From NCBI RefSeq assembly GCF_026340255.1, contig NZ_JAPEPJ010000001.1:3589001-3653000 (forward strand): DNA of 64,000 bases, in the 5' to 3' direction. A program made the position numbers and the translations under genes. The stretch comes from Streptomyces sp. NBC_01408 (GTDB taxonomy: Bacteria > Actinomycetota > Actinomycetes > Streptomycetales > Streptomycetaceae). Shown here one piece after another: positions 28,377 through 39,469 of the stretch. Under the pieces are notes generated by a model. The model made no database searches. It was not told the DNA's origin and saw only the letters and a program-made list of their open reading frames with translations. Positions within the stretch are counted from its first letter, which is position 1; each line of letters opens with the position of its first letter.

Positions 28377-29203
28377 CCGCCATGGCCCCGCGCGCCGCCG
28401 CCACCGCCGCTGCCGCGGTCCTCGCCGCCGCCGTCCTGCTCGGCCTGGCCCCGCAGGCCGCCGCCTCCCCAGCCCCCGTGCCGCAGCCCGAGGCCGCCAC
28501 CGCCGAGGCCAGGGAGGCCGCCGCCGCGGCCGCCGCGGCCCCCGACACCCTCGCCACCCTCTCCCGCTTCTTCGCCCGGGAGGGCAAGGTCGGCCTGACC
28601 GCCGCGCAGCCCCGCATCGAGGGCGAGGCGGTCCCGGTGCACCACCTCTCCCCGGACTTCGTCGCGGGCAAGGAGGGGGCGTCCGTCGCCCGCCTGGAGT
28701 TCCTCGCCAGCAAGGCGGTCTCCTCCGACGGGCAGCAGGCCGCGCTGTGGACCGCACGGACCGGATCCGGCTGGCAGGTGGTGAACATCGCCACCGGCGA
28801 CGACGAGTTCCGCTACGCACAGCTCGGCGCCGCGAAGCTGCCCGGTGGGACCGTGTTCCGGGAGCCCCAGACCGACGCCTGGTACGTGGCCGGGGGCAGC
28901 CAGGTGCTGCCGCTGGACGAGGACGCGGAGCGGGCCGTGGGCGCCGGGGGCACCACCCTCGACGCGTACCGGGCCCGCGTGACCAAGGCGTACGGGGACA
29001 AGCTCCCCGGCTCCGCGTATGCCCGGCGGGGCGTGGCGGGGGGCTTCGCGGAGCCGGTTCCCGTGCCGGTGGCCGGACCCGGTTCGCGGGGCTCCGGGGC
29101 TCCGGTGGGGCTGGTGGCCGGCTCGGCGGGGGCGCTCGCGCTGGGGGGTGCCGGGGTGCTGGTGCTGGTGCTGGTGCTGCGTCGGCGGTGCGCTGCCGGC
29201 TAG
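28373..29203 (+). CDS. Membrane-anchored partner protein of unknown function
   Basis: 276-aa protein not recognised. Residues about 4-32 form a signal peptide (VLLGLAPQAAAS region). The extracellular part (about 60-230) has acidic and aromatic strands, with ARLEFLASK and WQVVNIATGDDEFRY. The C-terminus has a membrane segment (LALGGAGVLVLVLVL) and RRR, so it is type I membrane-anchored. The GTG start overlaps the protease stop by 4 nt, so the two are translated together. Possible roles are protease inhibitor, substrate or chaperone; none is proven. Confidence 0.75.
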   Translation: MTAMAPRAAATAAAAVLAAAVLLGLAPQAAASPAPVPQPEAATAEAREAAAAAAAAPDTLATLSRFFAREGKVGLTAAQPRIEGEAVPVHHLSPDFVAGKEGASVARLEFLASKAVSSDGQQAALWTARTGSGWQVVNIATGDDEFRYAQLGAAKLPGGTVFREPQTDAWYVAGGSQVLPLDEDAERAVGAGGTTLDAYRARVTKAYGDKLPGSAYARRGVAGGFAEPVPVPVAGPGSRGSGAPVGLVAGSAGALALGGAGVLVLVLVLRRRCAAG

Positions 29204-29944
29204 GCGTCCCGCCCGCCAGCCCGCAGGGCCCGCCTCCCCCCAGAGCCGGGCCCTGCGGCCCGCCGCCCCCCGCCCCGCCGCTGCCAGGGGCTCCGCCCCG
29301 GGACCCCCGCGCCTCGGTCGTCGGCGAGGCTCAAGATCGGGGCTCCGCCCCGGACCCCGCGCCTCAATCGCCGGCGGGGCTGGAAGGTGGCCGGCGGGGC
29401 TGGAGGATGGGCTCCGCCCCCACTCCCCGTGCCTCGATCGTCGGCGAGGCTCAAGATCGGGGCTCCGCCCCGGACCCCGCGCCTCAAACGCCGGCGGGGC
29501 TGGAAGGTTGCCGGCGGGGCTGGACGCTGCTCCTGCGGGAGCAACCGCGCGCGGCGCCCTTCCCTGCCCGGCGGGCCGGGTTGGACGCAGGGCGACTCCA
29601 GCCCCGCCGGCGTTTGAGGCGCGGGTCCGGGCGGAGCCCGGGGAACGGTGGAAGGGCGGGGGGTGGGGGACGGCCCCGCGCAGCGGATCACCGCAGCCAC
29701 GGCGGCGGCGGCCCCGCGCAGCGGATCACCGCAGCTATGGCGGCGGCGGCCCCGCGCAGCGGATCACCGCAGCTATGGCGGCGGCAGCTCCGCGCGGCGG
29801 TTCAGCGGAGCCATGGCGGCGGCAGCCCGCGCAGCGGAACCGCAGGCGGTCACGGCGGCGGGGGCCGTGCCCCAGACAACCGCGGCCCCCGCGGGAGGCG
29901 ACGGGTACGGCCCGTTGTCGGCGCGCGCAAGTAGGGTGGTTGGC
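29204..29944. repeat. 741-bp repeat-rich gene-free region
   Basis: No gene is supported; readings here are made of repeats. From 29287 to 29645 there are at least four direct and one inverted copy of a ~46-bp GC element: GGGGCTCCGCC core followed by CCTCRA-TCGCCGGCGGGGCTGGA-type end. Direct copies start near 29287, 29340, 29410 and 29460; an inverted copy is at about 29598-29645. Two copies form a 120-bp tandem duplication (29313 and 29433 onward match). The rest holds the 38-bp tandem repeats. The uvrC promoter must lie in the final part. Confidence 0.75.
29674..29863. repeat. 38-bp tandem repeat, about five units
   Basis: Units of 38 bp start at 29674, 29712 and 29750 and are nearly identical (core CGCAGCGGATCACCGCAG with trailing GGCGGCGGCGG). 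A fourth at 29788 and a fifth at about 29826 are degenerate. 38 is not a multiple of three, so it is not an in-frame protein repeat. Spacers are absent, so this is not a CRISPR array. Confidence 0.8.
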
Positions 29945-31990
29945 ATGGCCGACCCTTCCAGCTACCGCCCCAAGCCGGGACAGATCCCCGACTCACCGGG
30001 GGTCTACCGATTCCGCGACGAGCACCGCCGGGTGATCTATGTCGGGAAGGCCAAGAGCCTGCGCCAGCGCCTGGCCAGCTACTTCCAGGACGTCGCCGGA
30101 CTGCACCCCCGTACCGCCACGATGGTGACCACGGCCGCTTCCGTCGAGTGGACCGTGGTGTCCACCGAGGTCGAGGCGCTCCAGCTGGAGTACTCCTGGA
30201 TCAAGGAGTACGACCCCCGGTTCAACGTCAAGTACCGCGACGACAAGAGCTACCCCTCCCTCGCCGTCACCATGAACGAGGAGTACCCCCGCGTCCAGGT
30301 CATGCGCGGCCCGAAGAAGAAGGGCGTGCGCTACTTCGGTCCGTACGGGCACGCCTGGGCCATCCGCGAGACCGTCGACCTGATGCTCCGGGTGTTCCCG
30401 GTACGCACCTGCTCCGCCGGGGTGTTCAAGCGCTCCGCGCAGATCGGCCGCCCCTGCCTGCTCGGCTACATCGGCAAGTGCTCCGCGCCCTGCGTGGGCC
30501 GGGTCACCCCCGAGGAGCACCGCGAACTGGCCGAGGACTTCTGCGACTTCATGGCCGGCCGCACCGGCACCTACCTCTCCCGGCTGGAGAAGGAGATGCA
30601 CGAGGCGGCCGAGGAGATGGAGTACGAGAAGGCCGCCCGGCTGCGCGACGACATAGGGGCGCTGCGCCGGGCCATGGAGAAGAACGCCGTCGTCCTCGGC
30701 GACGCCACCGACGCCGACCTGATCGCGGTCGCCGAGGACGAGCTGGAAGCCGCCGTGCAGATCTTCCACGTACGCGGCGGCCGGGTCCGCGGCCAGCGCG
30801 GCTGGGTCACCGACAAGGTCGAGGCCGTGGACACGGCCGGGCTCGTCGAGCACGCGCTCCAGCAGCTCTACGGGGAGGAGAAGGGCGAGGCCGTCCCCAA
30901 GGAGGTGCTGGTACCGGCGCTCCCGGAGGACACGCCCGCGCTGAACGAGTGGCTGGCCGAGCGGCGCGGGTCCCAGGTCAGCCTGCGCATCCCGCAGCGC
31001 GGCGACAAGAAGGCCCTCATGGAGACGGTCCACCGCAACGCGCAGCAGTCGCTCGCCCTGCACAAGACCAAGCGCGCCAGCGACCTGACCACCCGCTCCC
31101 GGGCCCTGGAGGAGATCGCCGAGGCCCTGGAGCTGGACGGCGCCCCGCTGCGCATCGAGTGCTTCGACATCTCCCACCTCCAGGGCGACGACGTGGTGGC
31201 CTCCATGGTCGTCTTCGAGGACGGTCTCGCCCGCAAGAGCGAGTACCGGCGCTTCCAGATCAAGGGCCGTGTCGGAGACACGCAGGTCTGGCACGGCGAG
31301 GGGCAGGACGACGTCCGCTCCATGCACGAGGTGGTCTCCCGGCGCTTCCGCCGCTACCTCCAGGAGAAGCTGAAGACGGGGGAGTGGTCGCCCGAAGACG
31401 GCGCTGACGGCGGGGACCCGCTCGCGGAGGACGACGGGCGGCCCCGGCGCTTCGCGTACCCGCCGCAGCTCGTCGTGGTCGACGGCGGGCAGCCGCAGGT
31501 CGCCGCCGCCAAGCGGGCCCTGGAGGAGCTCGGCATCGACGACGTCGCCGTGTGCGGCCTGGCCAAGCGGCTGGAGGAGGTCTGGCTGCCCGGCGAGGAC
31601 GACCCGGTGGTGCTGCCCCGCACCAGCGAGGGCCTCTACCTGCTCCAGCGGGTGCGTGACGAAGCCCACCGCTTCGCCATCCAGTACCAGCGCAACAAGC
31701 GGGGCAAGCGCCTGAAGTCCGGCCCGCTGGACGAGGTGCCCGGCCTCGGGGAGAGCCGCAAGCTGGCCCTCGTGAAGCACTTCGGTTCGGTGAAGAAGCT
31801 GAGACAGGCGACAATCGACCAGATCTGCGAGGTCCCGGGGATAGGCCGCAAGACGGCCGAGACCGTGGCCGCGGCCCTCGCCCAGGCGGTTCCCGCCGGC
31901 CCTGCCGTCAACACGGCCACAGGAGAGATCATTGAGGATGAGACCCCCGCGCCAGCGGGAGCATCGTCCGAACGGGGGACCGAGCAATGA
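29945..31990 (+). CDS. uvrC: Excinuclease ABC subunit C
   Basis: 681-aa dual-incision nuclease of nucleotide excision repair. The N-terminal GIY-YIG domain is visible as GVYRF-x8[14 protein letters not shown] (about residues 20-40). A cysteine cluster CSAPCVGR, a UvrB-binding UVR motif (about 200-235, [20 protein letters not shown]), an RNase H-like C-terminal nuclease ([20 protein letters not shown]) and tandem helix-hairpin-helix motifs ([24 protein letters not shown]) follow. It heads the operon with rapZ, yvcK and whiA. The ATG is at the start of the conserved region. Confidence 0.97.
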   Translation: MADPSSYRPKPGQIPDSPGVYRFRDEHRRVIYVGKAKSLRQRLASYFQDVAGLHPRTATMVTTAASVEWTVVSTEVEALQLEYSWIKEYDPRFNVKYRDDKSYPSLAVTMNEEYPRVQVMRGPKKKGVRYFGPYGHAWAIRETVDLMLRVFPVRTCSAGVFKRSAQIGRPCLLGYIGKCSAPCVGRVTPEEHRELAEDFCDFMAGRTGTYLSRLEKEMHEAAEEMEYEKAARLRDDIGALRRAMEKNAVVLGDATDADLIAVAEDELEAAVQIFHVRGGRVRGQRGWVTDKVEAVDTAGLVEHALQQLYGEEKGEAVPKEVLVPALPEDTPALNEWLAERRGSQVSLRIPQRGDKKALMETVHRNAQQSLALHKTKRASDLTTRSRALEEIAEALELDGAPLRIECFDISHLQGDDVVASMVVFEDGLARKSEYRRFQIKGRVGDTQVWHGEGQDDVRSMHEVVSRRFRRYLQEKLKTGEWSPEDGADGGDPLAEDDGRPRRFAYPPQLVVVDGGQPQVAAAKRALEELGIDDVAVCGLAKRLEEVWLPGEDDPVVLPRTSEGLYLLQRVRDEAHRFAIQYQRNKRGKRLKSGPLDEVPGLGESRKLALVKHFGSVKKLRQATIDQICEVPGIGRKTAETVAAALAQAVPAGPAVNTATGEIIEDETPAPAGASSERGTEQ

Positions 31991-32946
31991 CCGAGCACGA
32001 GTCCGATCGCAAGACCGCGCACGACCGAGACGGAGCACAGGTGAGTACGGGCACGACAGTGGAGCCCGGCGATACCGCCGAGGCGGCCATCCCCGAGCTG
32101 GTGATCATCTCCGGAATGTCCGGGGCCGGCCGCAGTACGGCGGCCAAGTGTCTGGAGGACCTCGGCTGGTTCGTCGTCGACAACCTCCCGCCGGCGCTGA
32201 TTCCCACCATGGTGGAGCTCGGCGCCCGCTCCCAGGGCAACGTGGCGCGGATCGCCGTCGTCGTCGACGTCCGCGGCCGCCAGTTCTTCGACGCCCTGCG
32301 GGAGTCCCTCGCCGACCTCGACAGCAAGGGCGTCAACCGCCGCATCGTCTTCCTGGAGTCCTCCGACGACGCGCTCGTGCGCCGCTTCGAGTCGGTCCGC
32401 CGCCCGCACCCGCTCCAGGGCGACGGGCGCATCACCGACGGCATCGCCGCCGAGCGCGACCTGCTGCGCGAGCTGCGCGGCGACGCCGACCTGGTGATCG
32501 ACACCTCCAGCCTGAACGTGCACGAGCTGCGCGCCAAGATGGACGCCCAGTTCGCCGGTGACGAGGAGCCCGAGCTGCGGGCCACCGTCATGTCCTTCGG
32601 CTACAAGTACGGCCTGCCCGTGGACGCCGACCTCGTCGTCGACTGCCGCTTCATCCCCAACCCGCACTGGGTCCCGGAACTGCGCCCCTTCACCGGGCTC
32701 AACGAGGAGGTGTCGGGGTACGTCTTCAGCCAGCCCGGCGCCAAGGAGTTCCTCGACCGCTACACCGAGCTGCTCCAGCTGATCGCCACCGGCTACCGCC
32801 GCGAGGGCAAGCGGTACGTGACCATCGCGGTCGGGTGCACGGGCGGCAAGCACCGCAGCGTGGCCATGTCCGAGAAGCTCGCCGCCCGCCTCGCCTCCGA
32901 GGGAGTCGAGACCGTCGTAGTCCACCGGGACATGGGGCGCGAGTGA
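31987..32946 (+). CDS. rapZ: RapZ/YvcJ family nucleotide-binding protein
   Basis: 319-aa RapZ (YvcJ) family protein. In E. coli it is an RNase adaptor controlling amino-sugar synthesis; in Gram-positives it is a nucleotide-binding protein of unclear role. The Walker A-like GMSGAGRST is at 43-51, with Arg49 in place of the usual Lys. [11 protein letters not shown], a GYKYGLP segment and C-terminal [10 protein letters not shown] are family typical. The first about 35 residues are a poorly conserved extension. ATG overlaps the uvrC stop (ATGA). The operon order rapZ-yvcK-whiA is conserved in Gram-positives. Confidence 0.93.
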   Translation: MTEHESDRKTAHDRDGAQVSTGTTVEPGDTAEAAIPELVIISGMSGAGRSTAAKCLEDLGWFVVDNLPPALIPTMVELGARSQGNVARIAVVVDVRGRQFFDALRESLADLDSKGVNRRIVFLESSDDALVRRFESVRRPHPLQGDGRITDGIAAERDLLRELRGDADLVIDTSSLNVHELRAKMDAQFAGDEEPELRATVMSFGYKYGLPVDADLVVDCRFIPNPHWVPELRPFTGLNEEVSGYVFSQPGAKEFLDRYTELLQLIATGYRREGKRYVTIAVGCTGGKHRSVAMSEKLAARLASEGVETVVVHRDMGRE

Positions 32947-33998
32947 CCGCACGGACCCCGCGGCTGAGCCGTCTGCGCCGCCTCACCCCGGGACGGGGCG
33001 AGGCCGGCGCGGGCCGCCCCGGCCGCCGGCGCGGCGCCACGCCCAAGGTGGTCGCGCTCGGCGGCGGCCAGGGCCTGTCGGCCTCCCTCGCCGCCCTGCG
33101 CCGGATCACCGGTGACCTCACCGCCGTGGTCACCGTCGCCGACGACGGCGGCTCCAGCGGCCGGCTCCGGGAGGAGCTCGCCGTGCTGCCGCCCGGCGAC
33201 CTGCGCAAGGCGCTGGCCGCGCTGTGCGGGGACGACGACTGGGGCCAGACCTGGGCCCGGGTCATCCAGCACCGCTTCCAGTCCCAGGGCGACCTGCACG
33301 GGCACGCCGTGGGCAACCTGCTGATCGTCGCCCTGTGGGAACAGCTCGGCGACCCCGTCCAGGCCCTGGACCTGGTCGGCAAGCTGCTCGGCGCGCAGGG
33401 CCGGGTGCTGCCGATGTCGGCGGTGCCGCTGGAGCTCCAGGCCCTGGTCAAGGGCCACGATCCGGCCCGCCCGCAGGACGTGGACACCGTCCGCGGGCAG
33501 GCCACGGTGGCCCTGACCCCGGGCGAGGTGCTCTCCGTACAGGTCGTGCCCAGCGACCCGCCGGCCGTGCCGGAGGCCGTCGCGGCGGTCCTGGACGCCG
33601 ACTGGGTGGTGCTCGGACCGGGGTCCTGGTTCTCCTCCGTGATCCCGCACCTGCTGGTGCCGGAACTGCTCGACGCGCTGATCGAGACGAAGGCCCGCCG
33701 GGTCCTCTCGCTGAACCTCGCACCGCAGCCCGGGGAAACAGAGGGCTTCTCTCCGCAGCGTCATTTGGAGGTTTTGGCCCGACACGCCCCTAAACTCGCC
33801 CTGGACGTGGTGTTGGCCGACCAGGCCGCCGTGCCCGACCGCGAGTCCCTCGCCGATGCCGCACAACGGTTCGGTGCCGCGGTCGAGCTGGCGCCGGTGG
33901 CCAGGGAAGACGGCTCCCCGAAGCATGATCCGGAGCTGCTTGCAGCCGCGTACGACCGTATTTTTCGGATGCATGGAAGGATCGGCCCATGGCGATGA
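32943..33998 (+). CDS. yvcK: YvcK/CofD-like UDP-GlcNAc-binding protein
   Basis: 351-aa gluconeogenesis factor family protein, involved in cell-wall and carbon-source adaptation; homologues bind UDP-sugars. It shows [19 protein letters not shown] (nucleotide-sugar loop), [12 protein letters not shown], the [10 protein letters not shown] motif and [17 protein letters not shown]. It is preceded by an Arg-rich extension of about 30 residues. The GTG start overlaps the rapZ stop by 4 nt. It overlaps whiA by 10 nt at its 3' end, so all three are translationally linked. Confidence 0.93.
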   Translation: MTARTPRLSRLRRLTPGRGEAGAGRPGRRRGATPKVVALGGGQGLSASLAALRRITGDLTAVVTVADDGGSSGRLREELAVLPPGDLRKALAALCGDDDWGQTWARVIQHRFQSQGDLHGHAVGNLLIVALWEQLGDPVQALDLVGKLLGAQGRVLPMSAVPLELQALVKGHDPARPQDVDTVRGQATVALTPGEVLSVQVVPSDPPAVPEAVAAVLDADWVVLGPGSWFSSVIPHLLVPELLDALIETKARRVLSLNLAPQPGETEGFSPQRHLEVLARHAPKLALDVVLADQAAVPDRESLADAAQRFGAAVELAPVAREDGSPKHDPELLAAAYDRIFRMHGRIGPWR

Positions 33999-34984
33999 CG
34001 CCCGCGGTGAAGGATGAGATCTCGCGCCTTCCCGTCACCCGGACCTGCTGCAGGAAGGCGGAGGTCTCGGCGATCCTTCGGTTCGCGGGCGGCCTCCACC
34101 TGGTGAGCGGCCGCATCGTCATCGAGGCGGAGCTGGACACCGGGATCGCCGCCCGGCGCCTGCGCAAGGACATCCTGGAGATCTTCGGCCACTCCTCTGA
34201 CCTCGTGGTCATGGCGCCGGGCGGACTGCGCCGCGGCAGCCGCTACGTCGTACGGGTGGTGGCCGGCGGTGACCAGCTGGCCCGCCAGACGGGCCTCGTG
34301 GACGGCCGCGGCCGTCCCATCCGGGGTCTGCCCCCGCAGGTGGTCTCCGGGGCCACCTGCGACGCGGAGGCGGCCTGGCGCGGTGCCTTCCTGGCCCACG
34401 GCTCGCTCACCGAACCGGGCAGGTCCTCCTCCCTGGAGGTCACCTGCCCCGGCCCGGAGGCCGCCCTGGCCCTGGTCGGCGCCGCCCGCCGGCTCTCCAT
34501 CGCCGCCAAGGCGCGCGAGGTGCGCGGGGTGGACCGGGTCGTGGTCCGCGACGGGGACGCCATCGGCGCCCTGCTGACCCGCCTCGGCGCCCACGAGTCG
34601 GTGCTGGCCTGGGAGGAGCGGCGGATGCGGCGCGAGGTCCGCGCCACCGCCAACCGCCTCGCCAACTTCGACGACGCCAACCTGCGCCGCTCGGCGCGGG
34701 CCGCGGTGGCCGCGGGTGCCCGCGTACAGCGCGCGCTGGAGATCCTCGGCGAGGAGGTCCCCGAGCACCTCGCCGCGGCCGGCCGGCTGCGCATGGAGCA
34801 CAAGCAGGCCTCCCTGGAGGAGCTGGGCGCGCTCGCCGACCCGCCGCTGACCAAGGACGCGGTCGCGGGCCGGATCCGCCGCCTGCTGGCGATGGCGGAC
34901 AAGCGGGCCCAGGACCTCGGCATCCCGGGCACCGAGTCGAACCTCGACCTCAGCGAGGAGATGGCCGACAACATGGCCGGCTGA
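33989..34984 (+). CDS. whiA: Sporulation transcription regulator WhiA
   Basis: 331-aa DNA-binding protein needed for septation of aerial hyphae in Streptomyces, acting with WhiB. It has an N-terminal LAGLIDADG homing-endonuclease-like domain without nuclease residues (about 10-200, with [19 protein letters not shown] in two parts) and a C-terminal helix-turn-helix (about 260-320, with [21 protein letters not shown] region). The start ATG follows GGAAGGA. It is the last gene of the uvrC-rapZ-yvcK-whiA unit and is followed by a terminator. Confidence 0.97.
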   Translation: MAMTPAVKDEISRLPVTRTCCRKAEVSAILRFAGGLHLVSGRIVIEAELDTGIAARRLRKDILEIFGHSSDLVVMAPGGLRRGSRYVVRVVAGGDQLARQTGLVDGRGRPIRGLPPQVVSGATCDAEAAWRGAFLAHGSLTEPGRSSSLEVTCPGPEAALALVGAARRLSIAAKAREVRGVDRVVVRDGDAIGALLTRLGAHESVLAWEERRMRREVRATANRLANFDDANLRRSARAAVAAGARVQRALEILGEEVPEHLAAAGRLRMEHKQASLEELGALADPPLTKDAVAGRIRRLLAMADKRAQDLGIPGTESNLDLSEEMADNMAG

Positions 34985-35006
34985 CCGGTTCCCCCGTACG
35001 GCGAAA

Positions 35007-35040
35007 AAGAGGCCCGCGCGCTCACCCGCACGGGCCTCTT
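35007..35040 (+). terminator. Terminator after whiA
   Basis: AAGAGGCCCG (35007-35016) pairs with CGGGCCTCTT (35031-35040) in a perfect 10-bp stem, followed by TCC and preceded by an A-run, so it may work in both directions. Confidence 0.75.
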
Positions 35041-35139
35041 TCCGGCTGTATCACCCGGAGGGCCCATTGACATGAGCATGGGCTGGTCGTGAGCCTGGCG
35101 TCCGAACGCTTTCGTGGCAGACGACGCCCAGGGGGGCAC

Positions 35140-38109
35140 ATGAGGCACCGCGCGAGATCGATCCTCGCCGCAAGCGCACTCGTCTTCGGAACCACACTCG
35201 CCGCGCTACCCGCCGCGGCACAGTCCCAGCCCGCCTCCGCGGGCGCCACCGGAGCGGCGGGCGCCGACGAGGTCCGGGTCTACGACGCCGACATCACCAA
35301 GGAGCAGGTCCCGCTCGTCCTGGCCGCCGGGCAGGACGCCCACGAGCTCTCCGAGCGCGCCCCGGAGACCGGGACCGCCCGCGTCGAGCTCTTCCTCACC
35401 GGGGGCCAGGCCGGGGATCTCGCGGCCCAGGGCGTCAGGCTCGCCGAACGCAAGGTCCCGGCCAATGCGGCGGCCCGCTCCCAGGCCGCCGGCGACGGGG
35501 TCTTCCGCCCGTACAGCGGCAAGGGCGGCCTCCAGGAGGAGATCCTGAGCACGGCCCGGTCCCACCAGGCGCTCACCAAGGTCGTCTCCATCGGCAAGAC
35601 CGTCCAGGGCAAGGACATCCTCGCCCTCAAGGTCACCAAGAACGCCAAGAAGACCGAGGACGGTGACAAGCCGTCCGTGCTGTACATGTCCAACCAGCAC
35701 GCCCGCGAGTGGATCACCCCGGAGATGACCCGGCGGCTGATGCACCACACGCTCGACAACTACGGCAAGGACCCGCGGATCACCAAGCTCGTGGACTCCA
35801 CCGAGCTGTGGTTCCTGCTCTCCGCCAACCCCGACGGGTACGACTACACGCACGCCCCCGACGGCCGGCGGCTGTGGCGCAAGAACCTGCGCGACAACGA
35901 CGGAGACGGCAGGACCACCGCCGCCGACGGGGTCGACCTCAACCGGAACTTCGCCTACAAGTGGGGTTACGACAACGAGGGTTCCTCCCCCAGCCCCGCC
36001 AGCGAGACCTTCCGCGGCCCCAAGGCCCAGTCGGAGCCGGAGACCCTCGCCCTCGACCGGTTCCAGAAGCGCATCGGCTTCGAGTACGCCGTCAACTACC
36101 ACTCCGCCGCGGAGCTGATCCTCTACGGCGTGGGCTGGCAGGTGGCCACCCCGACCCCCGACGACGTCGCCTACAAGGCGCTCGCAGGCACCCCGGAGAA
36201 CCCGGCGGTCCCGGGCTACTACCCGCAGGTGTCCTCCGAGCTCTACACCACCAACGGCGAGGCCGACGGGCACGCCTCCAACGTCAACGGCATCATGATG
36301 TTCACGCCGGAGATGACCACCTGCCAGACGGCCTCGCAGATCGACCCGGACGACCGGTGGAAGCCCGAGGACTGCGCCTCCGGCTTCAACTTCCCGGACG
36401 ACGAGAAGCTGATCCAGGCGGAGTTCGCCAAGAACGTCTCCTTCGCGCTGTCCGTCGGCGAGAGCGCCGCCCGCCCGGACCAGCCGGCCTCCGCCGTCGG
36501 CCTGAGCGCCGCGGACTTCACCCCGGACACCTTCACCACCTCCTACGCCGCCCGCGGCGAGGACCAGGAGGTCTCCGTCACGGCCCGCAAGGCGCTGCGG
36601 GACAAGGAGCTCAACTTCCGTATCAACGGCGGTCGTACGCACGACGAGGAGCTCAAGGCCTGGAAGGGCGGTGACGTCTACGGCGGCGAGGACAACAACT
36701 GGTTCGACGAGTACCGCGCCGAGGTCGACGGCACGAAGCCCGGCGACAAGGTCGAGGTCTGGTTCACCGGCCGCGACCGCTCCGGCAAGCAGGTCTCCAG
36801 CGAGCACTTCACGTACACGGTCGCCGAGCGGCCGCGCGCCGACGTCCTGGTGATCGCGGAGGAGGGCGCTCCGGCCCAGCACGCCCGGACGTACGTGGAC
36901 GCCCTGCGCGCCAACGGGAAGTCCGCGGCGGTCTGGGACGTCGCCACCCAGGGGACCCCGCACCACCTCGGGGTGCTCTCCCACTTCCGCACCGCCGTCC
37001 ACTACACGGGGGCCAAGACCCCCGGCGGCGACACCCAGCTCGCGGTGCGCGACTTCCTGAACGAGGGCGGCAAGCTGATCGAGGCCGGTGAACTGGCGGG
37101 CGGCAACGCCCAGGTCGGCCGCGCCGTGACCAACGACTTCAGCCAGTACTGGCTCGGCGCCTTCGGCCGTACGAGTGGCAGCGGCGCGACCGGCTTCACC
37201 GGCGCGGGAACCCTCGCCGGAGCCCAGGGCGGCCTCGGGGACGCCGCGGGCAACCCGCTGAACGCCCCCGGCTCCTACACCGTGACCTCCGAGACCCTGG
37301 CCCCCGCTCAGTTCCCGCAGTTCAAGAGCGCGCAGGCGGGCCTGTACGCGGGGGTCGTGAACCCCTACGCCCCCTACGCCGGGGCCGGGATGGCCTCGGC
37401 CCTCCACCAGGACGACGACTGGAAGCGGCTCGTCCGCACGATCGACCTCACCGGAGTCGGCGCCGCCGACAAGCCGCAGCTCAAGATGGCCCTGAACTGG
37501 AACACCGAGGAGGGCTACGACCACGCCCTGCTGGAGGCCCGTACGGCCGGCGGGGACGACTGGACCACGCTGCCCGACGCGGGCGGCCTGAGCGCCACGA
37601 CGGTTCCCGAGGAGTGCGCGGCCGGGTTCTTCATCAACGGCCACCCCTTCCTGGGCCGCTACCTCACCCTGGACGGCGCCGGCTGCACCCCGCGGGGCAC
37701 CAGCGGTGCCTGGAACAGCTTCACCGGCTCCTCCGGCGGCTGGAAGCAGGTCTCCTTCGACCTGAGCGCCTACGCCGGCAAGAGCGTCGAGGTCTCGCTC
37801 GCCTACGTCACCGACCCGGGCTCGGGCGGCCGCGGGGTCTTCGCGGACGAGGCGCGCCTGAACGTGGGCGGGGCAGACCAGGCGGTGGAGGGCTTCGAGA
37901 CCGGCCTCGGTTCCTGGGCGGCCCAGGGCGCACCTGCCGGGAGTCCCGAAGTCACGGGCGACTGGTCCCGGTCCGGGGAGCTCTTCAAGTCCTACGCGTC
38001 GGTCACTACGCGTGACACCGTCCTGCTGGGCTTCGGCCTGGAACACCTGCCGGCCGCCGGAGACCGAGCCCTACTCGTCGGTAAGGCGCTCAAGTCACTG
38101 AACCGCTGA
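35140..38109 (+). CDS. Secreted M14 zinc carboxypeptidase, multidomain
   Basis: 989-aa exported protein. Residues 1-28 form a signal peptide ending in PAAA. The M14 domain (about 130-470) has zinc ligands H187 and E190 in SNQHARE, H321 in NYHSAAE, and the catalytic glutamate E391 in FTPEMT. LSANPDGY and DLNRNFAYKW are also typical. Residues about 580-690 (DVLVIAEEGAPAQHARTYVDA) resemble a glutamine-amidotransferase-like fold, and about 760-930 a jelly-roll domain similar to those in immune inhibitor A proteases. Start ATG follows GGGGGG. Likely degrades extracellular peptides. Confidence 0.93.
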   Translation: MRHRARSILAASALVFGTTLAALPAAAQSQPASAGATGAAGADEVRVYDADITKEQVPLVLAAGQDAHELSERAPETGTARVELFLTGGQAGDLAAQGVRLAERKVPANAAARSQAAGDGVFRPYSGKGGLQEEILSTARSHQALTKVVSIGKTVQGKDILALKVTKNAKKTEDGDKPSVLYMSNQHAREWITPEMTRRLMHHTLDNYGKDPRITKLVDSTELWFLLSANPDGYDYTHAPDGRRLWRKNLRDNDGDGRTTAADGVDLNRNFAYKWGYDNEGSSPSPASETFRGPKAQSEPETLALDRFQKRIGFEYAVNYHSAAELILYGVGWQVATPTPDDVAYKALAGTPENPAVPGYYPQVSSELYTTNGEADGHASNVNGIMMFTPEMTTCQTASQIDPDDRWKPEDCASGFNFPDDEKLIQAEFAKNVSFALSVGESAARPDQPASAVGLSAADFTPDTFTTSYAARGEDQEVSVTARKALRDKELNFRINGGRTHDEELKAWKGGDVYGGEDNNWFDEYRAEVDGTKPGDKVEVWFTGRDRSGKQVSSEHFTYTVAERPRADVLVIAEEGAPAQHARTYVDALRANGKSAAVWDVATQGTPHHLGVLSHFRTAVHYTGAKTPGGDTQLAVRDFLNEGGKLIEAGELAGGNAQVGRAVTNDFSQYWLGAFGRTSGSGATGFTGAGTLAGAQGGLGDAAGNPLNAPGSYTVTSETLAPAQFPQFKSAQAGLYAGVVNPYAPYAGAGMASALHQDDDWKRLVRTIDLTGVGAADKPQLKMALNWNTEEGYDHALLEARTAGGDDWTTLPDAGGLSATTVPEECAAGFFINGHPFLGRYLTLDGAGCTPRGTSGAWNSFTGSSGGWKQVSFDLSAYAGKSVEVSLAYVTDPGSGGRGVFADEARLNVGGADQAVEGFETGLGSWAAQGAPAGSPEVTGDWSRSGELFKSYASVTTRDTVLLGFGLEHLPAAGDRALLVGKALKSLNR

Positions 38110-38120
38110 TCAGCGGCCCT

Positions 38121-38145
38121 CCCGTCACTCACCCTGAGTGACGGG
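38121..38145 (+). terminator. Terminator hairpin after the carboxypeptidase
   Basis: CCCGTCACTC and GAGTGACGGG form a perfect 10-bp stem with a 5-nt loop, 11 bp past the stop codon. No U-tract. Confidence 0.6.
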
Positions 38146-38232
38146 GCGCAGGCCCCCGAGGCTGGTCCCCCCGCGAAGCGGAGGGAGTGTCAGGCCCCGA
38201 CCGATGTCACTCCGAAGCTCACGGAGAGGTAG

Positions 38233-39312
<1,080 letters not shown>

Positions 39313-39366
39313 GGTCGCCAGGCTCCACAAAGTACGAGGTCTAAGGCAAGGCACCACGATGTGAGC

Positions 39367-39408
39367 ACAGGGTCCGGGCAGCGCGACGAAGCGCCGCACG
39401 GGCCCTGT
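39367..39408 (+). terminator. Hairpin between gap and pgk
   Basis: ACAGGGTCCG (39367-39376) pairs with CGGGCCCTGT (39399-39408) with one G-T wobble; the loop can fold further (GCGC...GCGC). A T-rich run (TGCTTGTCTCGTTCTCC) follows. Probable partial terminator separating gap from pgk. Confidence 0.6.
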
Positions 39409-39469
39409 TGCTTGTCTCGTTCTCCCTTCCTCGCCCTTAGGGTGAAGGGCTGACAAGGAGTAGAAACAC

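Noticed and set aside
29674..29863. Possible CRISPR array
   Set aside because: Units are contiguous with no spacers and there are no cas genes nearby.
28747..29934. Reading frames through the 29.2-29.9 kb repeat region
   Set aside because: They are translations of tandem repeats whose unit (38 bp or 120 bp) and frame do not match any protein-like pattern; no start site is supported.
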